A DNA stretch of 64,000 nt from CAVWXT01 sp963759115 (GTDB lineage: Bacteria; Planctomycetota; Planctomycetia; Pirellulales; Thermoguttaceae): the NCBI GenBank assembly GCA_963759115.1, contig CAVWXT010000006.1, positions 62,001 through 126,000 of the forward strand, written 5' to 3'. The notes under the pieces were generated by a model. That model was not told the DNA's origin. It saw nothing but the letters and a program-made list of their open reading frames with translations, and made no database searches. This document shows, one piece after another, positions 39,111 through 47,242 of this stretch. Numbering within the stretch: position 1 is the stretch's first letter; each line of letters begins with the position of its first letter. The position numbers and the translations under genes were made by a program.

Positions 39111-39347
39111 ATGATCAGCGCCTACGATGAAATTGTCGATTTCATTGCCGCCGGCACAACGCCGAGTCGGGTTGCGCACTTCGAGGCCTCGCAGGAAACC
39201 AAGGAGCGAGTGGCGAGCCTGATCGATCGCGAGAAGACCACCGGCCTAAGCCCGGATGAGACTTCGGAACTCGACTCCTTTCTGAAACTGGAACACCTGA
39301 TGCGGTTGGCCAAGGCCCGCGCTCGAACCCTCTGCTGCGATGAGTAG
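39111..39347 (+). CDS. Small antitoxin-like protein of an HNH-partnered pair
   Basis: 78 residues: MISAYDEIVDFIAAGTTPSRVAHFEASQETKERVASLIDREKTTGLSPDETSELDSFLKLEHLMRLAKARARTLC. This helical protein type is common in planctomycetes and cyanobacteria, where it normally precedes a gene starting MSSYVSAELR that encodes an HNH endonuclease. Here the next start (ATG 39340) overlaps by eight bases and reads MSSYVSAEL before breaking off into the 3' end of hypD. It therefore appears to be orphaned. Toxin-antitoxin function for such pairs is an inference. Confidence 0.65.
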   Translation: MISAYDEIVDFIAAGTTPSRVAHFEASQETKERVASLIDREKTTGLSPDETSELDSFLKLEHLMRLAKARARTLCCDE

Positions 39348-39366
39348 CTACGTCAGCGCGGAGTTG
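39340..39366 (+). pseudogene. Remnant of an HNH endonuclease gene, first nine codons
   Basis: ATG at 39340 encodes MSSYVSAEL, the conserved opening of the HNH proteins that follow the small gene upstream. The frame then continues into sequence belonging to the antisense 3' end of hypD (AILNVSDVAFF...), with no HNH motif. Only the first nine codons survive. Confidence 0.6.
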
Positions 39367-39379
39367 GCCATCTTGAATG

Positions 39380-40476
39380 TCAGTGACGTGGCGTTTTTCG
39401 ATACCGATAATACGCCGCGCACGCCCCTTCGGAAGAAACCATCGGCGCGCCTAGCGGCCGCTCGGGCGTGCAAAAAACGCCGAAGGCCGGGCAGTCGTGC
39501 GGCTTCTTGTGGCCTTGCAGGACCTCGCCGGCAATGCACTCGGCCGGCTCTTCGGCCGTGATTCCTTCGACGCGGAAGCGGCGGCCCGGCATCGAACTTG
39601 GCGTATGCCTCGCGCAGGGCCAGTCCGCTCTGGGGAATCTCGCCGATGCCGCGCCACTTCCGCGGCACCGTCTGAAAGACCTCGGCGATCTGCTGCAGGG
39701 CCGCCCGATTGCCCTCGGGGCGAACGATGCGGGCGTATTGGTTCTCCACCTCGTGCCGGCCCGCCTCCAATTGCTCGACGCACATCAGCACGCCCTGCAA
39801 AATGTCCACCGGCTCGAAGCCGGTCACCACGATCGGCACGCGATACGTCTCGGCGATCGGCCGGTACTCGTCCATGCCCGTGATGGTGCAGACGTGTCCG
39901 GCGGCCAGAAAACCCTGCACGCGGTTCGACGGGCGAGTCGAGCACGGCCCGCATCGCCGGCGGCACCAGCACGTGCGAGACCAGCACCGAGAAGTTCTCC
40001 AAGCCCAGCTTCGCCGCCTGCACGACCGCCATCGCGTTGGCCGGGGCCGTGGTCTCGAAGCCGACGGCGAAGAACACGACCTGCCGGTTCGGGTGTTTGC
40101 GGGCCAGGGCCACGGCGTCCATCGGCGAGTAGACGATCCGCACGTCGCCCCCCTCCGACTTGACCGTGAACAGGTCCTTCTGCGAGCCGGGCACGCGGAG
40201 CATGTCGCCGAACGAGCAGAAAATCACCTCCGGCCGGCCGGCGATGGCCACGGCCTTGTCGATGATCTCGATCGGCGTGACGCACACCGGGCAGCCGGGT
40301 CCGTGGATCAAGGTGATTTCCCGCGGCAGCATCTCGTCGAGCGCAAAGCGAATGATGGCATGCGTCTGGCCGCCGCAGACTTCCATGATGTTCCACGGCC
40401 GCGTGGTGGCGGCGCGGATGGCGGCGGCCAGGCGTCGCACGGCTTCGGCGTTGCGGTATTCGTCGACGTATTTCAA
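39380..40476 (-). CDS. hypD: Hydrogenase maturation protein HypD, two frameshifts
   Basis: Fe-S scaffold that, with HypC, builds the Fe(CN)2CO group of [NiFe] hydrogenases. Signature segments are IMEVCGGQTHAIIRFALDEMLP, LIHGPGCPVCVTP (Fe-binding CPVC), FCSFGDMLRVPGS, FFAVGFETTAPANA, GHVCTITGMDEY, VPIVVTGFEPVDILQGVLMCV and the C-terminal 4Fe-4S region AECIAGEVLQGHKKPHDCPAFGVFCTPERPLGAPMVSSEGACAAYYRY. The last block is in a third frame; changes are needed near 39925 and 39590. It follows hypC by 37 bases. The stop at 39380 lies just beyond the broken HNH gene on the other strand. Confidence 0.9.
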
Positions 40477-40513
40477 GGGAAGAGGGCTTAGGGACTTTGG
40501 GCTTAGGGCTTCG

Positions 40514-40783
40514 TCATTCCTTCGTCATTTGGCTTTCGTCATTCGTCATTTCCTGCTCCATGCCGCCAATCTCCTCCAGATAGCCGAAAATCTCCTGGGC
40601 CTCCGCCTCGTCGATGCGGCTGATGGCGAAGCCGACGTGAACCAGCACGTAGTCGCCCACTTGGGCCTCGGGCGTGTAGGCCAGGCAGACCTCCTTGAGG
40701 ATGCCGCCGAACTCGACCTTGCCCATCGGCAGGTCGTCTTGTTGATGGACTTCCACCAGCTTACCGGGCACTCCCAGACACAT
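40514..40783 (-). CDS. hypC: Hydrogenase maturation chaperone HypC with a repeat-derived tail
   Basis: 89 residues beginning MCLGVPGKLVEV. The N-terminal Cys2 after Met removal is the Fe-binding residue; HypC shuttles the cofactor intermediate between HypD and the hydrogenase large subunit. The OB-fold core continues KVEFGGILKEVCLAYTPEAQVGDYVLVHVGFAISRIDEAEAQEI. The last dozen residues, EMTNDESQMTKE, come from an 'AATGACGAA'-type low-complexity repeat (40509-40556) that also occurs elsewhere in the window. The normal protein probably ends near EEIGGMEQ. Confidence 0.93.
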   Translation of the reverse strand: MCLGVPGKLVEVHQQDDLPMGKVEFGGILKEVCLAYTPEAQVGDYVLVHVGFAISRIDEAEAQEIFGYLEEIGGMEQEMTNDESQMTKE

Positions 40784-40890
40784 TCAACGCTCCTTTCGAT
40801 CAGGTCACTGTGGGGCATCGCCCGCTTCTTCGACGCGAATGGCTATCGGCGGCACGAAGCTACGATGACCCACAGTGGGGACAGCCCGTG

Positions 40891-43413
40891 CTACCCAGGC
40901 AATGAGCCCCGCAACTGCCGCAAGGCGAGCCACACTTGCCCGAGGGCAATGCCGCCGTCGCCCGGCGGGACCTTATGATGAGTATACACCTGAAAGCCGG
41001 CCGCCGCCAACCGCGAGCAGAGACGGGCTGTCAGCAAGGCATTTTGGAAACACCCGCCGCGTGAGCACGATCGGCAACTTTTGCTCCGACAATACGGCGA
41101 CTTGGCGGGCAATTGCCACGGCCATGTCGGCCAAGGCATTGTGGAACCGGGCGCTGATCGTTGGCACAGGCACGCCGGCGGCGCGATCGGCCAAGACCGC
41201 ACGGACCAGCGGCTCCCAGTCGGCGAGCGATGGCGCTGTGCGGGCAGGTTGCCACACCTGCCCTGACGCAGTCGAATCGGGTAGATCCCTTCTTCACTTT
41301 CATCGGCGGCGAACTCCAGAGCCATCGCGGCCTGGCCCTCGAAACTGATCACCGGCGGCAGTCCGCAGAGGGCGGCCACGGCGTCGAACAGCCGGCCCAT
41401 GCTGCTGGTGCGCGGCGAGTGGACCCGACCGGCCAACATCGACAGCAGCGTCTTCAGTTCGCCGGCGCTGAACCAGGCGGCGGCATGTTCGGCCGCACGC
41501 TCGCCGAAGATCTCGAACAACAGGCCCAAGGCCGATCGCCGCGGCTCGCGCACGGCGCGGTCGCCGCCGGGCAGGGCGAACGTCCGCAGATGGGCCGCGC
41601 GGCGAAACTCCGCCCCGTCGCACCACAAGACCTCGCCGCCCCAGACCGTGCCGTCGGGACCGTAGCCGGTGCCGTCCCAAGAGAACCCCAGCACGGGCCC
41701 CGCCAGTCCGTGTTCCGCCATGCACGCCGCCACGTGGGCGTGATGGTGTTGCACGCGCAGCAGCGGCACGTCCCATCGCGCGGCGAGCCGCTCGGCGTGC
41801 AGCGTCGAGGCGTAGTCGGGGTGCAGGTCGCAGACGATCGCATCGGGCCGCGCCTGGAAGAACACCACCAGATCGTCGATCGCCCGGCGGAAGACGTCCA
41901 CGCTCAGCACGCTATCCAAGTCGCCGACGTGGGCGCTGAGGACGACCTGCGTAGGGTGGGTCGAGCGCAGCGAAGCCCCACCTTCGGAAAGCACGGCAAA
42001 TGGTGGGGCTTCGCTGCTCGACCCACCCTACGTCATGTACAGCCGGCCGGTGCGTTTCACGCACCCTACCGAGCATCAGTCGCCACGGTGTTCTTCAGGT
42101 GTCCGCCCACGGCCAGGATCGTCGGCAGGTCGCCGCCATCGATTGGGCAGCTCGATCGGCAGCGGGGCAAATCCGCGGGCGCGGCGAAGCACTTGCATGC
42201 CGTCGGGACCGAAGCGAACGATCGAATCGTCCACGGGCCGAACGATGGGCCGGTTGTGCGTCAACAGCACGTCGGCGATCGTGCCCAGCCGACTCAAGGC
42301 ATCCTCGGTGGTGATCGCCATCGGTTCTTCGGAGAGGTTGCCGCTGGTGCAGACGATCGGCCGGGCCACGGCCGCCATCAGCAGGTGGTGCAACGGCGTG
42401 TAGGGCAGCATCACGCCCAAGTACGGATTGCCGGGGGCGACGCCGAAGCGGACGATGTGGGGGCAGAGGGTCGAGGAGCGGGAGAGTGCGAGAGGTTCAG
42501 CACGCTGCCGCCGCAAGAGCACGATCGGGCGCCTGGTGCGATTCGAGCGCGCGGGCCTCTTCTTCGGAAACCTGGCAATGCTGCCGCACTGCTTCGAGGA
42601 TCGGCAGCATCAAGGCGAACGGCCGGTCGGGCCGCCGCTTTCGCTGGCGGAGCAGGGCGACGGCCTCGGCATTGGTCGCATCGGCCAGCAGTTGAAAGCC
42701 GCCGAGACCCTTGAGGGCCACGATGCGGCCGGCCAAAACGGCCTCGGCGGCGCCGGTCGAGAGCCGCTTCGCCAGCGGCCATCTCGCGGCCATCGCGGTC
42801 GAGCAATTGCAGCGTCGGCCCGCAACGAGGGCAGGCAATCGGCTGGGCGTGGAAGCGGCGGTCGGCCGGATTGTCGTATTCGGCCCGGCACGCCGGACAC
42901 ATCTCGAACGCGGCCATCGAGGTTCGCGGCCGATCGTAGGGCAACTGTTCGATGATCGACCATCGCGGGCCGCAGTTCGTGCAGTTCGTGAACGGATAGT
43001 TGTGCCGGCGCTGCGGACGGATCGTGGATCTCGGCCAGGCACTCGCGGCACGTGGCCAGATCGGCCGGGATCGTCGGCCGCGGCGGCGATGCTTCGGTAC
43101 TCTTACGAATCTCAAAAGTTGTGGGGCGTCCGCCGTCGCCCTCGACCGCCTTCTCTTGGATTTCGATCGAATCGACGCGAGCCTGCGGCGGATGATCGCG
43201 GCGGATCGCGTCGACGAAGGCATCCAAGGCGGTCCGGTCGCCCTGCACCTCAATCTGCACGGCGCCGGCCTCGTTGAGCACCCAACCGGTCAAACCGCAG
43301 TCGCAGGCGGCTCGGTAAACAAACGGCCGGAAGCCCACGCCCTGAATCACGCCGCGCACGTTGATCAGCCAACGGCACTGCGGCGCAGATGTGGGTGGGG
43401 ACGGTGAAATCAT
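40891..43413 (-). CDS. hypF: Carbamoyltransferase HypF, split by a repeat insertion and frameshifts
   Basis: HypF makes thiocarboxamide on HypE from carbamoyl phosphate. Domain order: acylphosphatase (RWLINVRGVIQGVGFRPFVYRAA), two zinc fingers (CRECLAEI...NYPFTNCTNCGPRWSIIEQLPYDRP; CPACRAEYDNPADRRFHAQPIACPRCGP), YrdC-like (GLGGFQLLADATNAEAVALLRQRK; HLLMAAVARPIVCTSGNLSEEPMAI), then the Kae1-like domain (VVLSAHVGDLDSV; VQHHHAHVAACMAEHGL; GFSWDGTGYGPDGTVWGGE). Frame changes occur near 43050, 42790, 42540, 42135, 41260 and 41040. Between ILAVGGHLKNTVATDAR and QVVLSAHVGDLDS lies a roughly 120-base palindromic insertion whose first bases make an in-frame TAG. A second start at 41994 (MLSEGGASLRSTHPTQ) would begin the Kae1 part. 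The C-terminus is GLPPVISFEGQAAMALE...LRQLRGSLPG. Confidence 0.85.
41951..42072. repeat. Composite palindromic insertion inside hypF
   Basis: Left part 41951-42031: GTAGGGTGGGTCGAGCGCAG opens a long inverted repeat closed by CTGCTCGACCCACCCTAC, with the inner arms GCGAAGCCCCACC and GGTGGGGCTTCGC. Right part 42049-42070: GGTGCGTTTCACGCACCCTA, a copy of the palindrome at 3379. Both units are of intergenic repeat families seen elsewhere in this window. Confidence 0.8.
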
Positions 43414-43533
43414 GAGGAAATGCGAGCTACCATACAACCCATCAAAGACGATGGAACCCTCCCGTTAAGTTTATGCCCGGCGGTAGGCTGCCGTAAGGGG
43501 CGGCGCATCGGCAGGGCCTCCCGCTCCTCGATG

Positions 43534-44376
43534 TCATTCCTGTAGCCATATCGCCATCAACGCGCGCGCATTTGTAATGAGGCCGAGTAGGCTCCCGATG
43601 GTCCAGAGCGACACGCCCAGCCAGTGTGGCCAATCGCGAATTGCTCGGCGGGACCAGTCTATGACGAGTGCGACAAGGGCAATCCCGACGAGAATCGCCA
43701 GCCAACACGGCAGAGCCCATTGCCAGACTTGCAGAACATCACTTGCCACCCGCCTGGAAAACGGCACTAACGGAATTGCCCACAAGACGGTTCCGGCTGA
43801 TGCGAAGGCCAGCAAGACTTTCCATCGTTTTGCATCCTGTAAACGAATGGCCGCAAACGCGAATAATCCTCCAACCGCCAAGATGGTAAACCACTGGATA
43901 GCCTCGAATGTGTGTTGTGCCCAACCATGAGGTGATGGATAGGCAACTGCCAGCAAATTAAACGGGCTGGCAACGCACCGCAGAATGCCGCCGGTCGCCA
44001 AAATAAGAACGATCCAATGCCCAGGTTGAAGTTTGCCGAGCGTTTGGAAACACCGGCAACGGATCAGGATGCCCGAGGTAACGAGGCAAACGGCAAATGA
44101 TGCTGTTTGGAACTCCACTATGATGCGAGTCCACCAGGACGCCGCCACGGTCATCGTCCCGTGCAGGACAGGTGTGATTGTCCTTGTTTCCATTGCTTTC
44201 ATGCCAAAGTCGAGCCCGATCAGCACGACCACAAGGGCAAGATAGGCGATCAGTTGGCTGGCTCGCAGCTTGGGCACGCAAAGCTGCCCGGCAAATGACG
44301 CCAACTCCGAATCGAACGACGGCGGCGGAACCGCTGGTTCGCCTTCGCCGGAGATAGGAACATCGGAGTCTGTCAC
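43534..44376 (-). CDS. Hypothetical multi-pass membrane protein translationally coupled to hypB
   Basis: 280 residues, GTG start at 44376 overlapping the hypB stop (GTGA). A cytoplasmic N-terminus of about 35 residues precedes six or seven hydrophobic helices (LIAYLALVVVLIGLDFG; FAVCLVTSGILI; WIVLILATGGILRCVA; WFTILAVGGLFAFAAI; VLLAFASAGTVLWAIPLVPF; LPCWLAILVGIALVALVI; LWTIGSLLGLI). No known domain recognised. Its position between hypB and hypF, with coupling to hypB, suggests co-expression with the hydrogenase maturation genes. A nickel-transport or membrane-sensor role is conceivable, but there is no His-rich motif to support metal transport. Confidence 0.65.
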   Translation of the reverse strand: MTDSDVPISGEGEPAVPPPSFDSELASFAGQLCVPKLRASQLIAYLALVVVLIGLDFGMKAMETRTITPVLHGTMTVAASWWTRIIVEFQTASFAVCLVTSGILIRCRCFQTLGKLQPGHWIVLILATGGILRCVASPFNLLAVAYPSPHGWAQHTFEAIQWFTILAVGGLFAFAAIRLQDAKRWKVLLAFASAGTVLWAIPLVPFSRRVASDVLQVWQWALPCWLAILVGIALVALVIDWSRRAIRDWPHWLGVSLWTIGSLLGLITNARALMAIWLQE

Positions 44377-45046
44377 ATTTCAGTCCTGATTGATTCGTGC
44401 TCTCGTGCCGTTCTTTCCGCCAGCCAATCGGCCGCGGCCGGAATGCCGTCACCGCGAACGGCCGAACCTGAAATATGGCCGCCTCGGGGGCTAGCCGCTT
44501 CATGTCGGCCGCGATCCGCTCGACGTTGAAATTCAGGTGCGGCAGCAGGTCGGTCTTGGTGATGAATAGGGCGTCGGAACCCTGAAAGATGGCCGGATAC
44601 TTCACCGCCTTGTCGTCGCCTTCGCTGGTGCTCAAGACGACGATCCGCAGGTGCTCGCCCAGATCGAACCCGGCCGTACACACCAGGTTGCCCACGTTCT
44701 CGATCACCAGCAGATCGATCGCCCGGAAATCGAGTTCCTGGCCGGCGATGGCGATCATGTTGGCGTCGAGGTGGCAGGCGCCGTCGGTATTGATTTGAAC
44801 CACCGGCACGCCGATCCGCTCCATGCGTTCGGCGTCGATCGAGCCGGCGATGTCGCCCTCGATGACGGCCGGACGCAGCCGGCCTTTCAAATGCGAGAAA
44901 AGGGCTTCCAGCAGGGTGGTTTTGCCCGCGCCGGGCGAGCCCACCACGTTGACGCAGAAGACGCCGGCCGCGTCGAGTTGCCGACGGTTGTCGGCGGCGA
45001 GCTGGTCGTTGGCTTTGAGGATCTTCTTGGCGGCGACGATTTTCAT
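44373..45046 (-). CDS. hypB: Hydrogenase nickel-insertion GTPase HypB, one frameshift
   Basis: About 224 residues, start at 45046 (MKIVAAKKILKANDQLAADNR). Walker A NVVGSPGAGKTTLLEALF; VIEGDIAGSIDAERM; VVQINTDGACHLDANMI (the nickel/zinc site CH); LLVIENVGNLVCTAGFDLGE; LFITKTDLLPHLNF (nucleotide specificity NKxD-like). It delivers Ni to hydrogenase with HypA. No N-terminal poly-His stretch or CxxCGC motif is present, so there is no extra Ni store. The frame changes near 44470; the real end is GDGIPAAADWLAERTAREHESIRTEM with the stop at 44373. Confidence 0.92.
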
Positions 45047-45057
45047 GGCATTTCTAT

Positions 45058-45115
45058 TGTACTCCTCACGCTCCGCGTGAGGAACAGGCGTCACGCGGAG
45101 CGTGACGAGTACATT
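45058..45115. repeat. Palindrome between hypA and hypB
   Basis: TGTACTCCTCACGCTCCGCG at the left pairs with CGCGGAGCGTGACGAGTACA at the right, each about 24 bases with one mismatch, separated by a short loop (GAACAGG). A smaller palindrome CTCACGCTCCGCGTGAG lies within. It fills the gap between the two genes exactly. Confidence 0.75.
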
Positions 45116-45461
45116 AGTCTTCGATTTCGATGCTTTGCAGCAGCAGGTCCCGACCGCCCTCGATCGAGATTTCGGCGCTGCCGCACTGGGGACACTGGGC
45201 TACAAGGGCGTCGATTTCCGCGCGGGCCTCGCAGGCGCGGCAACAACAGACGGATTTCGGCTCGCGGATCGCCAGTTCGGCGCCCTCCAGCGGCGTGCCC
45301 GCAGCGATCAGTCCGAAGGCGAAGCGGACCGAGTCGCAGTTCACGCCGGAGAGCCGGCCGATGCTCAACTCCAATCGCCGCACGCGGCCGCTTTGACCGG
45401 CCCGCTCAAGCTCCCGCCGGACTTGTTCGATGAGGGCCTCGACAATGGAGAGCTCGTGCAT
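45114..45461 (-). CDS. hypA: Hydrogenase nickel metallochaperone HypA
   Basis: 115 residues: MHELSIVEALIEQVRRELE has the invariant MHE at the N-terminus (His2 binds Ni). The zinc site is here written CRACEARAEIDALVAQCPQCGS, the two CxxC pairs. Start at 45461; the in-frame upstream codons are low-complexity repeat (FIIHYSSFII) and not part of the protein. First of the hyp genes in transcription order, followed by hypB. Confidence 0.93.
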   Translation of the reverse strand: MHELSIVEALIEQVRRELERAGQSGRVRRLELSIGRLSGVNCDSVRFAFGLIAAGTPLEGAELAIREPKSVCCCRACEARAEIDALVAQCPQCGSAEISIEGGRDLLLQSIEIED

Positions 45462-45465
45462 GCGA

Positions 45466-45551
45466 ATGATGAACGATGAATAATGAATGATGAATGATGA
45501 GGGACGAGGGGTGAGCTCGTATTCATCATTCAGCATTCAGCAATCAGCATT
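45466..45551. repeat. Low-complexity AATGATGA / TCATCATTC repeat
   Basis: GATGAATAATGAATGATGAATGATGA (45475-45500) followed by the inverted ATTCATCATTCAGCATTC (45521 onward). The same family occurs at 40509-40556 and twice at 51733-51957. It occupies the spacer between the P-II gene and hypA. Confidence 0.7.
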
Positions 45552-45555
45552 TCTA

Positions 45556-45903
45556 CTAAATCGCCTCGCCGCCTCGTTCGCCGGTGCGGATGCGGATGCA
45601 GTCTTCCAGGGGCAGGACGAAGATCTTGCCGTCGCCGATCTCGCCGGACTGGCCGGTGTGGCCGGCCTTGACGATGGCGTCGATCGTGGGTTCGAGGAAC
45701 GCGTCGTTGACGGCGATCATCACCTGGACCTTGCGGAGGAGGTTGACGGAGAACTCGTGCCCGCGGTAGGCCTCCGTGTGTCCGCGCTGGCGTCCGAAGC
45801 CCTGCACGTCCATGACGGTAAGACGAAAGACCTCGACCTCGGCCAGGGCCTGCTTGACGGCTTCGAGACGATGGGGCTGGATGACGGCAATAATCAATTT
45901 CAT
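45556..45903 (-). CDS. P-II family nitrogen regulatory protein, Tyr51 replaced
   Basis: 115 residues from ATG 45903 (AAAGGA eight bases upstream). MKLIIAVIQPHRLEAVKQALAEV; T-loop region GFGRQRGHTEAYRGHEFSVNLLRKV; C-terminal P-II signature GHTGQSGEIGDGKIFVLPLEDCIRIRTGERGGEAI. P-II trimers sense ATP/ADP and 2-oxoglutarate and bind targets such as AmtB or enzymes. The residue corresponding to the uridylylated Tyr51 of E. coli GlnB (YRGAEY) is Phe here (YRGHEF), so uridylylation there is impossible. It is not next to amtB or glnA. The upstream neighbour is an IS30 element and the downstream neighbour is hypA. Confidence 0.92.
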   Translation of the reverse strand: MKLIIAVIQPHRLEAVKQALAEVEVFRLTVMDVQGFGRQRGHTEAYRGHEFSVNLLRKVQVMIAVNDAFLEPTIDAIVKAGHTGQSGEIGDGKIFVLPLEDCIRIRTGERGGEAI

Positions 45904-46149
45904 AGTTGGCATCCTTTCTCAGCTAGCGGCGAGGAAAAATCCACTTTTCTATGGTAGCGGCGCAGCAGGGATTTCGCAAGGGGAACCGTCCCGTCCCCTC
46001 GCCCGCCAAAACGCCCTCGGCGAGCGCGAAAGACGCGGGAATTCGGGAATCTAACCGCCAAACCGCGGGAGACGCCGAGGAGAGTCGTGCCGCTGGTTCT
46101 CCCCATATCTCTGCGGCTCTGCGGTAAGTCGCTGTGGTTCGTTTCACTT

Positions 46150-47242
46150 CCCGCTGTTAGAATTGAATCGCAACCTTATGCAAAACTGGTATAGGTGAAA
46201 ACATCGCAGGGACGTTTGAATGGGCGTTTTTGAGGAAGGTCCATGCAAAAAGGAGTCCCTGCGATGGCAAGTCATCTTACCTTGGAAGAGCGCGAGGTCA
46301 TAGCCCACATGCAGCGAGCTGGGAAAATGCAAACGCAGATCGCCGACCGGCTCGGCCGCAGCAAGAGCACGATTTCCCGCGAACTGCGACGCAATCGCAG
46401 CCGCAACGGCTATTGGGCGGTGGCCGCCCAGGGGAAGGCCAACCGCCGTCGGAGCCAGCGGCCGTGGACGGCCAAGATGCAGCGGCCGGCAGTGCGGCGT
46501 TACGTCGCCGACCGCTTGCGGCAGCGATGGTCGCCCGACCAGATTGCAGGCCGCGCGCGCAGTGACTTTCCCGGCGATCGGCGACGGTGGATTTCGCCCC
46601 CCACGATCTACGCCTGGATCGGCGGCGAGGAAGCCAGCGGGAAGCACTGGCGGCGTTATCTGCGGCGTCTGGGCCGAAAGCGGCCCAACTGGGAAAAACG
46701 CGGGCGGATTCGCACCGGCACGAGCATCGAGGGACGCCCCGTGGTCGTGGATCGCCGCCGTCGCTTCGGCGACTGGGAAGGGGATACCATCGTGGGCGCC
46801 AACCGACGCGGCGGCGCCGTCACGCTGGTCGAGCGGAAGTCGGGCTATTTGTTGCTGGGCAAGGTTCCCACCTTGCAAGCGGCGACGGTCCGTCAGACCG
46901 CCGCCGAGTTGTATCGGACCACGCCTCCGAAGCTGCGGAAGACGCTGACGCTGGACAACGGCAAGGAGTTCGCCGAGCACGAGCGGTTGACGGAGGAAGC
47001 CGCTTTGAAGATCTACTTTGCGAAGCCGTACTGCGCGTGGCAGCGCGGCACGAACGAAAACACCAACGGCCTGGTCCGGCAGTTCTTTCCCAAAGGCACG
47101 GATCTGGTCGGCATCCCCAATCATCGTTTTACCAAAGTCCAACAACTTCTCAACGACCGCCCGAGAAAACGCCTCGGCTATCGAACTCCTAACGAAGTTC
47201 TCGCCTCTCGCCTAAAGGTTGCGATTTAGACTTGACAGCGGG
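46150..47242. mobile_element. IS30-family insertion sequence
   Basis: Ends are related inverted repeats: CCCGCTGTTAGAATTGAATC (46150 onward, continuing GCAACCTTA) and, inverted from 47242, CCCGCTGTCAAGTCTAAATC (continuing GCAACCTTTA). The shared inner core AATCGCAACCTT is exact. Total about 1.09 kb, normal for IS30. The right end lies inside the 3' end of a TPR gene. No clear 2-3 bp target duplication could be fixed. Confidence 0.85.
46264..47229 (+). CDS. IS30-family transposase
   Basis: 321 residues from ATG 46264, with AAAGGAG eight bases upstream (in-frame ATG at 46243 also possible). N-terminal HTH: HLTLEEREVIAHMQRAGKMQTQIADRLGRSKSTISRELRRN. DDE domain: DRRRRFGDWEGDTIVGANRRGGAVTLVERKSGYLLL (Asp), KTLTLDNGKEFAEHERL (Asp), CAWQRGTNENTNGLVRQFFPKGTDL (Glu), with RPRKRLGYRTPNEVL at the C-terminus. 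All are IS30 signatures. The frame is intact and the stop lies within the right inverted repeat. Confidence 0.93.
   Translation: MASHLTLEEREVIAHMQRAGKMQTQIADRLGRSKSTISRELRRNRSRNGYWAVAAQGKANRRRSQRPWTAKMQRPAVRRYVADRLRQRWSPDQIAGRARSDFPGDRRRWISPPTIYAWIGGEEASGKHWRRYLRRLGRKRPNWEKRGRIRTGTSIEGRPVVVDRRRRFGDWEGDTIVGANRRGGAVTLVERKSGYLLLGKVPTLQAATVRQTAAELYRTTPPKLRKTLTLDNGKEFAEHERLTEEAALKIYFAKPYCAWQRGTNENTNGLVRQFFPKGTDLVGIPNHRFTKVQQLLNDRPRKRLGYRTPNEVLASRLKVAI

Noticed and set aside
41161..42714. 517-codon plus-strand ORF across hypF
   Set aside because: Antisense to unmistakable HypF motifs; the frame is open only because of GC bias.
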